A DNA stretch of 64,000 bases from Microbacterium karelineae. Its GTDB lineage: Bacteria > Actinomycetota > Actinomycetes > Actinomycetales > Microbacteriaceae. The notes under the pieces were generated by a model. The model ran no database searches, was not told where the DNA came from, and saw only the letters and a list, made by a program, of their open reading frames with translations. A program made the position numbers and the translations under genes. Positions 50,326 through 58,873 of this stretch are shown here, one piece after another; the stretch's first letter is position 1; each line of letters starts with the position of its first letter. The stretch lies in the NCBI RefSeq assembly GCF_009745985.1, contig NZ_WFIX01000190.1:62001-126000 (forward strand), read 5' to 3'.

Positions 50326-51549
50326 TCAGATGCCCGCCCGCACGTCGGATCCGTCGTCTCCGTTCACCGTCGGGCGCAGAGACTGCTTCGGGCGCTCCTT
50401 CGTGGGATCCACGAACGGCTTCTCCACGACACGCGCCGGCACGATCCCCTCGGGGGTCGCGACCTGCACCTCGGTGGCGAGCTCGCCGAGCTCGACCGGC
50501 ATCATCGCGAGCCCGATGTTGCGCTCGAGACGCGGCGAGAAGCAGGCCGATGTCACGGCGCCCACGGGCATCTCGCCGTCGAGCACCGTGAACTCCTCGA
50601 TCATGGACCCGTCGTTGAAGGTGCCGAGGGGTTCGCCGCCGATCTCGAGGCCGACCATGCGCCGACTGACGCCCTGCTCCTTGATGCGGGTGAGCGCGGC
50701 CTTGCCGATGAACTCGGATTCCTGGGCGACGTCGACCATCCAGTCGTAGCCCATGCCGACCTCGAACGGGTTCGTGTCGAGCGTGATGTCGCATCCGTAC
50801 GAGAGGATCCCCGCCTCGATGCGGCGCATGTGGCACGGCCCGATGACCTTCAGGTCGAACGGCCTGCCGGCCTCCCAGATCCTCTGCCAGAGGCGCACTG
50901 CGTCGCGGCTCGCGTCGCGGACGTAGATCTCGAAGCCGAGCTCGGCCGTGTAGCCCGTGCGCGAGACGACGACGCGTATGCCGTCGATCTCGTACTCGCG
51001 CAGCCAGTAGTAGCCGATGTCGAGCACGTCGGCGCCGAACACCTCGCTCATGAGCGCGCCCGAGAGCGGGCCCTGCACCTGGACGGGGCCGACGTCGGCC
51101 TCGCGGATCGTGACGTCGAGGCCCGAGTTGAGCGCGACGCCGCGCGCCCACAGGAGCACGTCGCTGTCGGCGAGCGAGAGCCAGAAGTGGTTCTCGCCCA
51201 GTCGCAGCAGGACGGGGTCGTTGATGATCCCGCCGTCCTCGGCCGTGAGGAAGACGTACTTGCACTGTCCGACCGCGCACTTCGACAGATCGCGGGGCAC
51301 GAGCATGTTCGTGAACGTGAACGCGTCGGGGCCCGTGATCTCGATCTGCCGTTCGACGCCGACGTCCCAGAGGGTGACGCCGTTCAGGAGCGCCCAGTAC
51401 TCCGCGACGGGATCGCCGTAGTGGCGCGGGTGGTACGTGTGGTTGTAGACGCTGTACATGGCCACGCCGTGCTGCCTCGAGGCGTGGAAGAAGGGCGACT
51501 GGCGAAGCCGCGGGTAGAGGAGGATCCGAGGATCCGGGTTCACAGACAT
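50326..51549 (-). CDS. DmdA-like GcvT-family tetrahydrofolate-dependent demethylase
   Basis: The protein has 407 residues and the GcvT fold. MYSVYNHTYHP, TLWDVGVERQIEITGPDA, RDLSKCAVGQCKYV, GGIINDPVLLRL and FWLSLADSDVLLWA closely resemble dimethylsulfoniopropionate demethylase DmdA, and less so aminomethyltransferase GcvT. It would move a methyl group from an S- or N-methyl compound to THF. GGAGG precedes ATG 51549. Beside formate-THF ligase and sarcosine-oxidase genes, a role in one-carbon catabolism is likely; the methyl donor is not known. Confidence 0.82.
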   Translation of the reverse strand: MSVNPDPRILLYPRLRQSPFFHASRQHGVAMYSVYNHTYHPRHYGDPVAEYWALLNGVTLWDVGVERQIEITGPDAFTFTNMLVPRDLSKCAVGQCKYVFLTAEDGGIINDPVLLRLGENHFWLSLADSDVLLWARGVALNSGLDVTIREADVGPVQVQGPLSGALMSEVFGADVLDIGYYWLREYEIDGIRVVVSRTGYTAELGFEIYVRDASRDAVRLWQRIWEAGRPFDLKVIGPCHMRRIEAGILSYGCDITLDTNPFEVGMGYDWMVDVAQESEFIGKAALTRIKEQGVSRRMVGLEIGGEPLGTFNDGSMIEEFTVLDGEMPVGAVTSACFSPRLERNIGLAMMPVELGELATEVQVATPEGIVPARVVEKPFVDPTKERPKQSLRPTVNGDDGSDVRAGI

Positions 51550-51582
51550 GAGGACCTCCGTTGTCCGACACATCCACTCATT

Positions 51583-51613
51583 CCGGTGTATCACCGGGGA
51601 TTTTTCTACGCAA
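51583..51613 (-). promoter_or_regulatory. promoter with palindromic operator for the DmdA-like/fhs operon
   Basis: On the minus strand TTGCGT (51608-51613) and TACACC (51585-51590) are 17 bases apart. The -10 is covered by the dyad CCGGTG-TAT-CACCGG (51583-51597). The core TGTATCA recurs just downstream of the sdaA promoter at about 57393-57399. A repressor may bind here. Confidence 0.5.
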
Positions 51614-51730
51614 GGGGTGTCGTTCACCTCTCCGCGCGGCGTCCGGCACCGACACGCGCCGATCCGGCTCTCCGCCCGCCGCCACCGGATTCGCTGACGA
51701 TGCTCGACGGGGTCTGTGCGGGCGACTGTA

Positions 51731-51782
51731 CCCCCGCGAGGCGCTCGAACGGAAGAGAGATTCCAACGAGTCCTCGCGGGGG
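51731..51782. terminator. long stem-loop terminator after the aldehyde dehydrogenase gene
   Basis: A perfect 11-base outer stem (51731-51741 with 51772-51782) continues inward with further partial pairing (CTCG...GGAA against TTCC...GAG). It lies 12 bases beyond the aldehyde dehydrogenase stop on the minus strand and separates that operon from the DmdA-like gene. Confidence 0.75.
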
Positions 51783-51794
51783 TCGGCGTCGGCC

Positions 51795-53294
51795 TCAGCG
51801 CGCGGTGCTGTGCATCACGTGCTTGGTGCGCGAGTAGTCGTCCAACGCGTACGCGGAGAGGTCTCGACCGTATCCGGATCCCTTGAAGCCGCCCCACGGC
51901 ATCTCGTTCGAGATCACCAGGTGATCGTTGACCCATACGGTGCCCGCGTCGAGCCGCGCAGCGACATCGTTGCTGCGGCGGGTGTTCTCGGTGAACAGCG
52001 AGGCCGCCAGGCCGAACGGAACCTCGTTGGCGCGATCGACGGCCTCGTCCTCGGAGGCGAAGGTCTCGATCGTCACGACCGGCCCGAAGATCTCCTCCTG
52101 GGTGCATGCCGCACCCACCGGGACGTCGACGAGGATCGTCGGGGCGACGAAGAAGCCTCGACCCGCGAGCGCGCCACCGCCGAGCGCGACGCGCACACCG
52201 TCCTCCTTCGCGCGCGCCAGGTGATCCAGCACGCGCTCGAAGTGATCGCGGGAGATCATCGGGCCGAGTTCGGCGGCCGTCCCGGCCTCGCCTACGACGA
52301 TCTCCGAGATCTCATCGACGAGGATCCGCGTGAACTCCTCGGCCACCGATTCGTCGACCAGCACGCGACACGCCGCGCCGCACTCCTGGCCGGCGTTCCA
52401 GAAGCCGCCGGTGCGCAGTGCCTTCGCCGCGCCCGCGAGATCGGCGTCCGCGAACACCACGGCCGGAGCCTTGCCGCCCAGCTCGAGATGCACGCGCTTG
52501 ACCGACTCCGCGGCCACCCGCGCGACGGCGCGACCGCTGCCGACGGATCCGGTGAGGGCGATCATGGCGACATCCGGGTGCTCAGCGAGGCGGGTGCCGA
52601 TCACCGTCCCCCGACCGTTGACGACGTTGAACACGCCGGCGGGCAGGATATCCGACGTCAGCTCGGCGAGCTTGAGCGTGCTGAGCGGCGTCGTCTCCGA
52701 GGCCTTCAGGACGAGCGTGTTGCCCGCGGCCAAGATGGGCGCGATCTTCCACACGCCCATGAGCAGCGGGTAGTTCCACGGCGTGACGGCGCCGATCACG
52801 CCGAGCGGCTCTCGGTGGATCACCGAGAGGTGATCTTCGACATACTCGCCCGCGGCGAGCGCAGTGCCGGCGCGCTGCGCGCCCGCCGCGAACCGGAAGC
52901 AGTCGATCGCCGAGCTGACGTCGTCCTCAGCGACATCGCGTGGCTTCCCGGTGTTGAGCGACTCGAGCGCCATGAGCAGCTCGGCATGCTCCTGCATCCG
53001 GTCGGCCACGGCGAGCAGCGCCTCTGCACGCGCCTGCGGCGTCAGCTTCCGCCATGCCGCCGACGCGTCGCGGGCCGCCGCGACGGCGGCGTCGACGTCT
53101 TCCGCGGTGCCCCGCACGACCTCGCAGATGACCTCGCCGCGGCTCGGATCGACGACGACAGCTGCCTCCTCCCCGCTCCCCGTCGTGAATTCGCCCGCGA
53201 TGAAGTGCTGTCCGGGCGGAAGCTGGGCGACGTCGAACGACTCCGTGTCCGCTCGCAGGACCTCTCCGGCCACGATCGTGTCTGCATTCTCCAT
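51795..53294 (-). CDS. aldehyde dehydrogenase, aminobutyraldehyde/betaine-aldehyde type
   Basis: The protein has 499 residues. VTPWNYPLLMGVWKIAPILA, LELGGKAPAVVF with the catalytic glutamate, and FWNAGQECGAACRVLV with the nucleophilic cysteine match NAD-dependent omega-aminoaldehyde dehydrogenases. It is the last gene of the operon symporter-amine oxidase-lyase-dehydrogenase, so it probably oxidises the aldehyde formed upstream. Other aldehydes such as alpha-ketoglutarate semialdehyde remain possible. Confidence 0.87.
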   Translation of the reverse strand: MENADTIVAGEVLRADTESFDVAQLPPGQHFIAGEFTTGSGEEAAVVVDPSRGEVICEVVRGTAEDVDAAVAAARDASAAWRKLTPQARAEALLAVADRMQEHAELLMALESLNTGKPRDVAEDDVSSAIDCFRFAAGAQRAGTALAAGEYVEDHLSVIHREPLGVIGAVTPWNYPLLMGVWKIAPILAAGNTLVLKASETTPLSTLKLAELTSDILPAGVFNVVNGRGTVIGTRLAEHPDVAMIALTGSVGSGRAVARVAAESVKRVHLELGGKAPAVVFADADLAGAAKALRTGGFWNAGQECGAACRVLVDESVAEEFTRILVDEISEIVVGEAGTAAELGPMISRDHFERVLDHLARAKEDGVRVALGGGALAGRGFFVAPTILVDVPVGAACTQEEIFGPVVTIETFASEDEAVDRANEVPFGLAASLFTENTRRSNDVAARLDAGTVWVNDHLVISNEMPWGGFKGSGYGRDLSAYALDDYSRTKHVMHSTAR

Positions 53295-53320
53295 GTTCTG
53301 TCCTTTCGTGGTTCAGACCG

Positions 53321-54217
53321 TCAGGCGAGGGAATTCGGACGAAGATCGGCGACGAGCGCAGCGAGTCGTCTCGCGTCGTCCTCTGCGATGGCGGAGACGG
53401 GAGCCCGCGGCGCGCCGACCGGTGCCCCCAGCTCACGCAGCGTCGCCTTGATCGCCGCGAAGAAGGGAAGCGTGATCAGACCGTCGATCACCGGATAGAC
53501 ACGGCGCCAATCTTCGCGCGCTGTCGCGATGTCGCCGGACGCGACCGCACGGCGGATCGAGGCGAGTTCTGCCGGCACCACGGACGCGGCCCCCGCGACG
53601 GCGCCCGCGGCCCCCTCGACGAGCGCCGAGAAGATGTAGGAGTCCCAGCCGATGAATGTGCCGAGGTGCTCCGAGTGGTGGTGGATCAGCTGCAGCGCCT
53701 GCTCCCAGTTCGCGCTGGAGTCCTTGATGTAGCGGATGTTGTCGACCTCGCGAGCGAGCGCTCCGGCGGTCGACGCGTCGATGTTGACCCCGGTCGCGGC
53801 CGGGATGTTGTAGATCATCACGGGGATGTCCACTGACGCGGCGACGTCGCGGAGATACGCGGTCGTCTCGGCCAGGCTGATCGGCTCATAGAACGGCGTG
53901 ACGGGCATGAGCACGTCAGCGCCGGCGGCCTCGGCATGACGGGACAGAGCGATGGCCTCGGCCGTGCTCGTCGCGCCGGTCTGCGCGACGACCGGCACGC
54001 GGCCGTCGACGTGGGACACCACCGTCTCGACCGCCTGCCGCCGCTCGACGGTGGTGAGCGCCGCGAACTCCCCCGTCGACCCGCAGACGACGACGCCATC
54101 GACGCCGCCGCCGATGCTTCGATCCACGTGCGCCCTGAGTGCGGGAACGTCGAGCTTCCCCTCCGCGGTGAAGGGGGTGGTCAGGGCGGTGAGGATCCCG
54201 CCGAGCTCTGTTGTCAT
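53321..54217 (-). CDS. DapA-family (dihydrodipicolinate synthase/N-acetylneuraminate lyase) enzyme
   Basis: The protein has 298 residues and is a class I aldolase barrel. VCGSTGEFAAL is the GxTGE motif, VMIYNIPAATG carries the catalytic Tyr, and IRYIKDSSAN the Schiff-base Lys. Genes of lysine synthesis are not adjacent, and the operon context (amine oxidase, aldehyde dehydrogenase) suggests a catabolic lyase, dehydratase or deaminase. The substrate is unassigned. Confidence 0.85.
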   Translation of the reverse strand: MTTELGGILTALTTPFTAEGKLDVPALRAHVDRSIGGGVDGVVVCGSTGEFAALTTVERRQAVETVVSHVDGRVPVVAQTGATSTAEAIALSRHAEAAGADVLMPVTPFYEPISLAETTAYLRDVAASVDIPVMIYNIPAATGVNIDASTAGALAREVDNIRYIKDSSANWEQALQLIHHHSEHLGTFIGWDSYIFSALVEGAAGAVAGAASVVPAELASIRRAVASGDIATAREDWRRVYPVIDGLITLPFFAAIKATLRELGAPVGAPRAPVSAIAEDDARRLAALVADLRPNSLA

Positions 54218-54269
54218 GTGCTTTCGTGGCCTTTCTCGATGCTGGTGGTGTGTGGGTGCGCTCGCCGGC

Positions 54270-55661
54270 TCATCCGTGGACCTCCACGGGCCCGCCCGGC
54301 TCCCGGTGGCGCATCTGGCGCTCTGTGGCGAGCACAGCCGATGCGCCGGCCGCCGCCGTCATCCCGGTCTGGATCGCCGTCTCGGTGTAGAGAGTTCCGA
54401 GATAGTCGCCGGCGAGGAAGATCCGCTCGGATGGGCGCAGAAGCGCGGGCTGAAGACGGCCGCGCCCGGGGAAGGAGTACGGAGCTCCCAGCTCCCAGCG
54501 CTGGACGTGCGATTCCTCGACGATTCCGCCGAAGCCGGGGAGCACCTCGTCGAGATCGCGCGTGTATGCGTCGATGACCTCGTCGTCGGAACGATCCATC
54601 AGCCGACGAGCGAGCGCGCCAGGTGAGAACGCCATGATGCTGCCCCCCGGCTGCCTCGTCTGCTCGATCCCGCGGACGATGTTCCCCATATTGAGAACGA
54701 CGCTCATCGACCGTTTGGGCGTCGCGATCCCATACGCACCGTCCCAGGGCTGCGGTGTGGTCTCGTTCGTGAGGAAGGCCGCGCTGACGTACGGCCCGTA
54801 GACGATCTCTCCCAGCGCGTCTCGCGTCTCGGCGGGCAGATCGACGGCGACCCGATGCGTCACGGTCGCGGGGGTCGCCATGATCACGGTGCGCGCCTCG
54901 ATCTCGCGCTCCGTGCCGTCCTGCGCATAGCGCACGAGGACCGAGTCCTTCTTGCTCACGACTTCGCTCACACGGGCGCCGAGATGGATCCGGTCGCGCA
55001 CCGCGGCCGCCATCGTCTCGGTCAGCACCGACGGACCGCCCAGGATGCTGCGATTGAGGCCCTGTCCGATGTTCCACACCAGGCTGAAGTAGCCGATGCC
55101 GCTGCCGGCTGCCAGCTCCTCCGGGTCGCCCGCCGAACGCGAGACCGTCGGCCGGAACCACGCCCACGCGTCATCGGGCAGGTCGCCGATGTAGTCGGCG
55201 AAGGACCGGTCGTTCTTGAAGCCGTAGACCCGCATCTGCCGGGTCTCCGGGCGCTCGCCGCGCCGCGCCCGGACGACGCGCGCATATCGCAGCACATCGA
55301 GCCCGACCTTCGCGCCTGCCTTGATCATGGCGATCCGAGCAGCCATGGACATCGGAACGCGGAACGGATAGGACGCAACGGGCCCACGCAGCAGGAGCTT
55401 CCCATTCATGGACAGCCCCGCCAGCGTTCCCGGCACCTCGGCGACGAGCGTGCCCGTCTCGCGGAACAGGCGGTCGGTCGCCGACCCCTCGCCCGCGTAC
55501 ACGTGGCCTCCCCAGTTCAGGAAGTACTGCCCGCGCATCTCGGAGGAGATCCGCCCTCCGACGCGATCCGCGGATTCGAGGACGGTCGTGTCCCAGTTCC
55601 GCAGTCGCCACGCCGCTGACAGGCCCGCGAGCCCGCCCCCGACGATGACAGCATCTTTCAC
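54270..55661 (-). CDS. FAD-dependent flavin amine oxidase-like oxidoreductase
   Basis: The protein has 463 residues. The FAD motif AVIVGGGLAGLSAAWRL starts at residue 4, followed by ESADRVGGRISS and a C-terminal FLAGDYLGTLYTETAIQTGM, the arrangement seen in amine oxidases and protoporphyrinogen oxidase-like proteins. GTG 55661 with GAAGGGAAC upstream is chosen; the frame is open further upstream but overlaps the symporter. It lies between symporter and lyase genes, so it probably oxidises the imported amino compound. Confidence 0.8.
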   Translation of the reverse strand: MKDAVIVGGGLAGLSAAWRLRNWDTTVLESADRVGGRISSEMRGQYFLNWGGHVYAGEGSATDRLFRETGTLVAEVPGTLAGLSMNGKLLLRGPVASYPFRVPMSMAARIAMIKAGAKVGLDVLRYARVVRARRGERPETRQMRVYGFKNDRSFADYIGDLPDDAWAWFRPTVSRSAGDPEELAAGSGIGYFSLVWNIGQGLNRSILGGPSVLTETMAAAVRDRIHLGARVSEVVSKKDSVLVRYAQDGTEREIEARTVIMATPATVTHRVAVDLPAETRDALGEIVYGPYVSAAFLTNETTPQPWDGAYGIATPKRSMSVVLNMGNIVRGIEQTRQPGGSIMAFSPGALARRLMDRSDDEVIDAYTRDLDEVLPGFGGIVEESHVQRWELGAPYSFPGRGRLQPALLRPSERIFLAGDYLGTLYTETAIQTGMTAAAGASAVLATERQMRHREPGGPVEVHG

Positions 55662-55662
55662 A

Positions 55663-57159
55663 TCAGTTCCCTTCGTCGCTGTTGCTGTCCTTGAGGCGGG
55701 TGCGCACGATGGGGATCCCGCCTGTGAATTCCCCGCGCGCGTCCGCCTCCCACCAGTCGGCGCCCTTGACGCCGAGCTCCTCGACGTCGAGACGCGGGTC
55801 ATATCCCTCGCGCCGCTGACGGTCGTAGTCCTTGACCACCTTCCACACGATCGGCGCCAGGAGGAGAACGCAGATCATGTTGAGCCAGGTCATGACCCCG
55901 TATCCGATGTCGCCGACCGCCCACATGGCGCGCGCGTTCACGATCGCCCCGAAGAACGAGATCGCCAGCGCACCGATCTTCAGCACGACCTCCATCGCCT
56001 TGTTGCGCTTGTTCCCGAACAGGAAAAGCAGGTTCGTGGACGCGACGTAGAAGAAGAAGATCTGCGATGTGAAGGCGAACAGCAGGATCGCGATCGCGAC
56101 GAAGACCGAGCCCCACCCCGGCAGGGTCGTATCGATCGCCAGCTGCACGAAGTTCGGCCCGGCGACCGCGTCGCCGACGTTGTTCAGCAGGTAGTTCCCC
56201 GCCCGATCGAGCACGTGATAGGTGCCGGTGATCGTGATCATGAGCCCGGTCGCCATGCACACGAACAGCACGTCGATGTAGATGCTGAATGCCTGCACGA
56301 TGCCTTGCTTCCCGGGGTGGCTGGTGCGCGCCGCGGCCGACGAGAAGGTCCCCTCGCCCATGCCCGTCGCAGACGCGAAGACCGCGCGGCGGACGCCCCA
56401 CATGACCGCGTAGCCGACGATGCCGCCGAAGAGCGGGTCGATTCCGATCGCGCTCTGGAAGATGAGGACAGCTGTCTCCGGAATCCGCGACGCGTTCATC
56501 ACGACGATGACGATCGCCGTGATGATGTAGCCGGCGCCCATGAACGGGATGACACCCTCCGCGACGTGGACGATGCGCTTGGTCCCGCCGATGATCACGA
56601 TCGCGAGGATCCCGGTGACGATCAGGCCCGTGATCCACGGCTCGAGGCCGAAGGCCAGCTCGGCGCTCGACGCGATGTTGTTCGCCTGGATGCCGGGGAA
56701 GACGAAGCCGTAGCCGACGAAGGCCACGCCGGCGACGATCATCGCCAGCCACGGGGCACGGAGCCCGTACTTGATGTAGTACGGCATGCCCCCGCGATCC
56801 TCACCGTCGATCCGTCGCTTGTACAGCTGCGCAAGGACCGCCTCCGCGTACGCGACAGTGGATCCGACCAACCCGGTCACCGCCATCCAGAAGATGGCGC
56901 CGGGCCCGCCCGAGGCGATCGCCGTCGCGACGCCGGCGATGCTCCCGACCCCCATACGACTAGACAACGTGAGCGCCATCGTCTGGAAGGACGAGAGCCC
57001 GCCGTGCTCCGCCTTGCTGTTCCTGAGCTGGCGGAACATGTCGGGCAGCCGACGGAACTGGACTCCCTTCGTCAGGATCGTGAAGAGGACGCCCAGCCCC
57101 AGCGCGAAGTACGCGATCGGATCCCAGATGAGATTGCTGATCGAGGACAGGATCTCCAT
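55663..57159 (-). CDS. AGCS-family sodium:alanine/glycine symporter
   Basis: The protein has 498 residues and about 10-11 spans. GVQFRRLPDMFRQL, GSIAGVATAIASGGPGAIFWM and GEGTFSSAAARTSHPGKQGIVQAF (split: GEGTFSSAA, AHTSHP-like ARTSHPGKQG) are AGCS hallmarks. It imports a small neutral amino acid with Na+. ATG 57159 follows GGGAGAAACGACC. First gene of the leftward operon; a 135-base leader contains an 8-pair hairpin at 57187-57194/57214-57221. Confidence 0.92.
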   Translation of the reverse strand: MEILSSISNLIWDPIAYFALGLGVLFTILTKGVQFRRLPDMFRQLRNSKAEHGGLSSFQTMALTLSSRMGVGSIAGVATAIASGGPGAIFWMAVTGLVGSTVAYAEAVLAQLYKRRIDGEDRGGMPYYIKYGLRAPWLAMIVAGVAFVGYGFVFPGIQANNIASSAELAFGLEPWITGLIVTGILAIVIIGGTKRIVHVAEGVIPFMGAGYIITAIVIVVMNASRIPETAVLIFQSAIGIDPLFGGIVGYAVMWGVRRAVFASATGMGEGTFSSAAARTSHPGKQGIVQAFSIYIDVLFVCMATGLMITITGTYHVLDRAGNYLLNNVGDAVAGPNFVQLAIDTTLPGWGSVFVAIAILLFAFTSQIFFFYVASTNLLFLFGNKRNKAMEVVLKIGALAISFFGAIVNARAMWAVGDIGYGVMTWLNMICVLLLAPIVWKVVKDYDRQRREGYDPRLDVEELGVKGADWWEADARGEFTGGIPIVRTRLKDSNSDEGN

Positions 57160-57300
57160 GGTCGTTTCTCCCTGCTGCAGATGATGCCGACTCGTCGAGC
57201 CGAGCGATCGTTTCGAGTCGGTGGGGGTGTGCTTCCATCGGCGACAGCTCGCGCAGATGCGAGGGACCGACCCAGCCTGGGCCCTCGGGAATTTCCGGTC

Positions 57301-57329
57301 AGCGTAACCTGTGATCACAGATCACACAA
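57301..57329 (-). promoter_or_regulatory. promoter of the leftward operon with dyad operator
   Basis: On the minus strand TTGTGT (57324-57329) and TACGCT (57301-57306) are exactly 17 bases apart. The spacer is filled by the dyad TGTGATC-ACA-GATCACA (57310-57326 on the plus strand), a GntR- or CRP-like operator. No regulator gene is adjacent. Confidence 0.65.
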
Positions 57330-57355
57330 TGGTCGGATATCCATCCACCGAACCC

Positions 57356-57384
57356 TTGACACACATGACATCAACTCGTAATGT
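57356..57384 (+). promoter_or_regulatory. strong sigma-70-type promoter of the sdaA-glyA-sox operon
   Basis: TTGACA (57356-57361) and TAATGT (57379-57384) are 17 bases apart, near consensus and unusual in so GC-rich a genome. The predicted start lies about 38 bases before the sdaA ATG. Directly downstream GATGTATCAATTG may be an operator. Confidence 0.75.
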
Positions 57385-57428
57385 CCCAGTGATGTATCAA
57401 TTGTCGATCTCATGAGAGGGTGCGTGAC

Positions 57429-58808
57429 ATGGCGCTGAGCGTGCTCGACCTGTTCTCGATCGGCGTGGGCCCCTCGTCGTCCCACACCGTGGGACCGATG
57501 CGCGCGGCACGACGCTTCACCGCCGAGCTCGAGGCGACCGGTGCGCTCTCGCGCATCGGGCGCGTCAAGGCCGAGCTGTTCGGCTCGCTGGGCGCCACCG
57601 GGATCGGGCACGGATCGGACACCGCCGTCATCATCGGGCTCGCGGGGTTCGATCCCGAGACCGTCCAGCCGGATTCGGTGGCGCAGACGGCGGGCGACGC
57701 CGTCGAATCGCACCGCCTCCCGCTGGCCGGGACGCACGAGATCGCCTTCGACCGCGCGCGCGACGTGGTGCTGCACCGGCGTCGGTCGCTCCCCGGCCAC
57801 CCCAACGGCATGCGCCTGACCGCGTTCGACGCCAGCGGCGACTCGCTCGTCGAGCGCGAGTACTACTCCATCGGCGGCGGCTTCGTCGTCGCGCAGGACG
57901 AGCTCGACGCGCCGCCGGCCGCGCCCGCCATCTCCGAGCCGCACCCCTTCGCGGACACTCGGGAGCTGCTCGACCGGTGCCGCGACTCCGGGCTGTCGAT
58001 CGCCGAGGTCATGCACGCGAACGAGCTGGCCCAGCACGACGGCGACGCGCTCCGCGCGCAGCTGCTCGAGATCTGGTCGGTGATGCAGGAATGCGTCGAC
58101 AACGGCTGCCGGAGGACCGAGACGCTGCTTCCCGGCGGGCTGAAGGTCCGCCGGCGGGCGCCGGCGCTGCACACCCGCCTGCTGGATCGCGACGAGGCGG
58201 AGACGAGCGACCCCATGGCCGCGATGGAGTGGGTCAACCTCTACGCGCTCGCAGTGAACGAGGAGAACGCCTCGGGGGGCCGCGTCGTGACGGCGCCGAC
58301 GAACGGAGCGGCGGGCATCATCCCCGCGGTCCTGCACTACTTCGCGCGATTCGTCCCGAGCGCGGACGAGGACGGGATCATCGACTTCCTGCTGACGGCG
58401 GGAGCGATCGGGACGCTGCTCAAGCGCAACGCCTCGATCTCGGGCGCCGAGGTGGGCTGCCAGGGCGAGGTCGGCTCGGCCTGCGCGATGGCCGCCGCAG
58501 GCCTCTGCGCCGCGCTCGGCGGCACACCCGAGCAGGTCGAGAACGCCGCCGAGATCGGGCTCGAGCACAACCTGGGGCTGACCTGCGACCCGATCGGCGG
58601 GCTCGTCCAGGTGCCCTGCATCGAGCGCAACGCCGTCGCCTCTGTGAAGGCGATCAACGCCGCGCGGCTCGCCCTCGCCGGCGACGGCGCGCACCGGGTG
58701 AGCCTCGACCAGGCCATCGCGACGATGCGCGAGGTCGGAGCCGCGATGAAGACCAAATACAAGGAGACATCGCGCGGCGGCCTGGCCGTCAACGCGGTGG
58801 AGTGCTGA
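57429..58808 (+). CDS. sdaA: L-serine ammonia-lyase (iron-sulfur, single chain)
   Basis: The protein has 459 residues with beta-domain and alpha-domain fused. [18 protein letters not shown] is the family start; [33 protein letters not shown] and [18 protein letters not shown] carry the cysteines that hold the [4Fe-4S] cluster. It deaminates serine to pyruvate and ammonia. ATG 57429 is about 10 bases after AGAGGG; GTG 57420 is too close. First gene of the operon that turns sarcosine and glycine into pyruvate. Confidence 0.95.
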   Translation: MALSVLDLFSIGVGPSSSHTVGPMRAARRFTAELEATGALSRIGRVKAELFGSLGATGIGHGSDTAVIIGLAGFDPETVQPDSVAQTAGDAVESHRLPLAGTHEIAFDRARDVVLHRRRSLPGHPNGMRLTAFDASGDSLVEREYYSIGGGFVVAQDELDAPPAAPAISEPHPFADTRELLDRCRDSGLSIAEVMHANELAQHDGDALRAQLLEIWSVMQECVDNGCRRTETLLPGGLKVRRRAPALHTRLLDRDEAETSDPMAAMEWVNLYALAVNEENASGGRVVTAPTNGAAGIIPAVLHYFARFVPSADEDGIIDFLLTAGAIGTLLKRNASISGAEVGCQGEVGSACAMAAAGLCAALGGTPEQVENAAEIGLEHNLGLTCDPIGGLVQVPCIERNAVASVKAINAARLALAGDGAHRVSLDQAIATMREVGAAMKTKYKETSRGGLAVNAVEC

Positions 58809-58873
58809 TCGCCGCGCGATCCGCCCTCCGATCCACCAGACACACCCGCCATCGATCCACATCGGGGAGCACC

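Noticed and set aside
51550-51794. Possible riboswitch upstream of the DmdA-like gene
   Set aside because: The structure seen is a terminator of the preceding gene plus a promoter-proximal dyad; no known aptamer pattern is visible.
46255-51837. A plus-strand frame open for about 5.6 kb opposite ppsR, hemL, fhs and the DmdA-like gene
   Set aside because: It is antisense to four clearly conserved genes, is rich in Arg, Asp, His and Glu as expected for such shadows, and has no recognisable domain.
57160-57300. Possible glycine riboswitch in the leader of the AGCS symporter operon
   Set aside because: A hairpin is present, but I could not find the conserved GGAGAG and CTCTCAGGCAAA-type segments of the aptamer.
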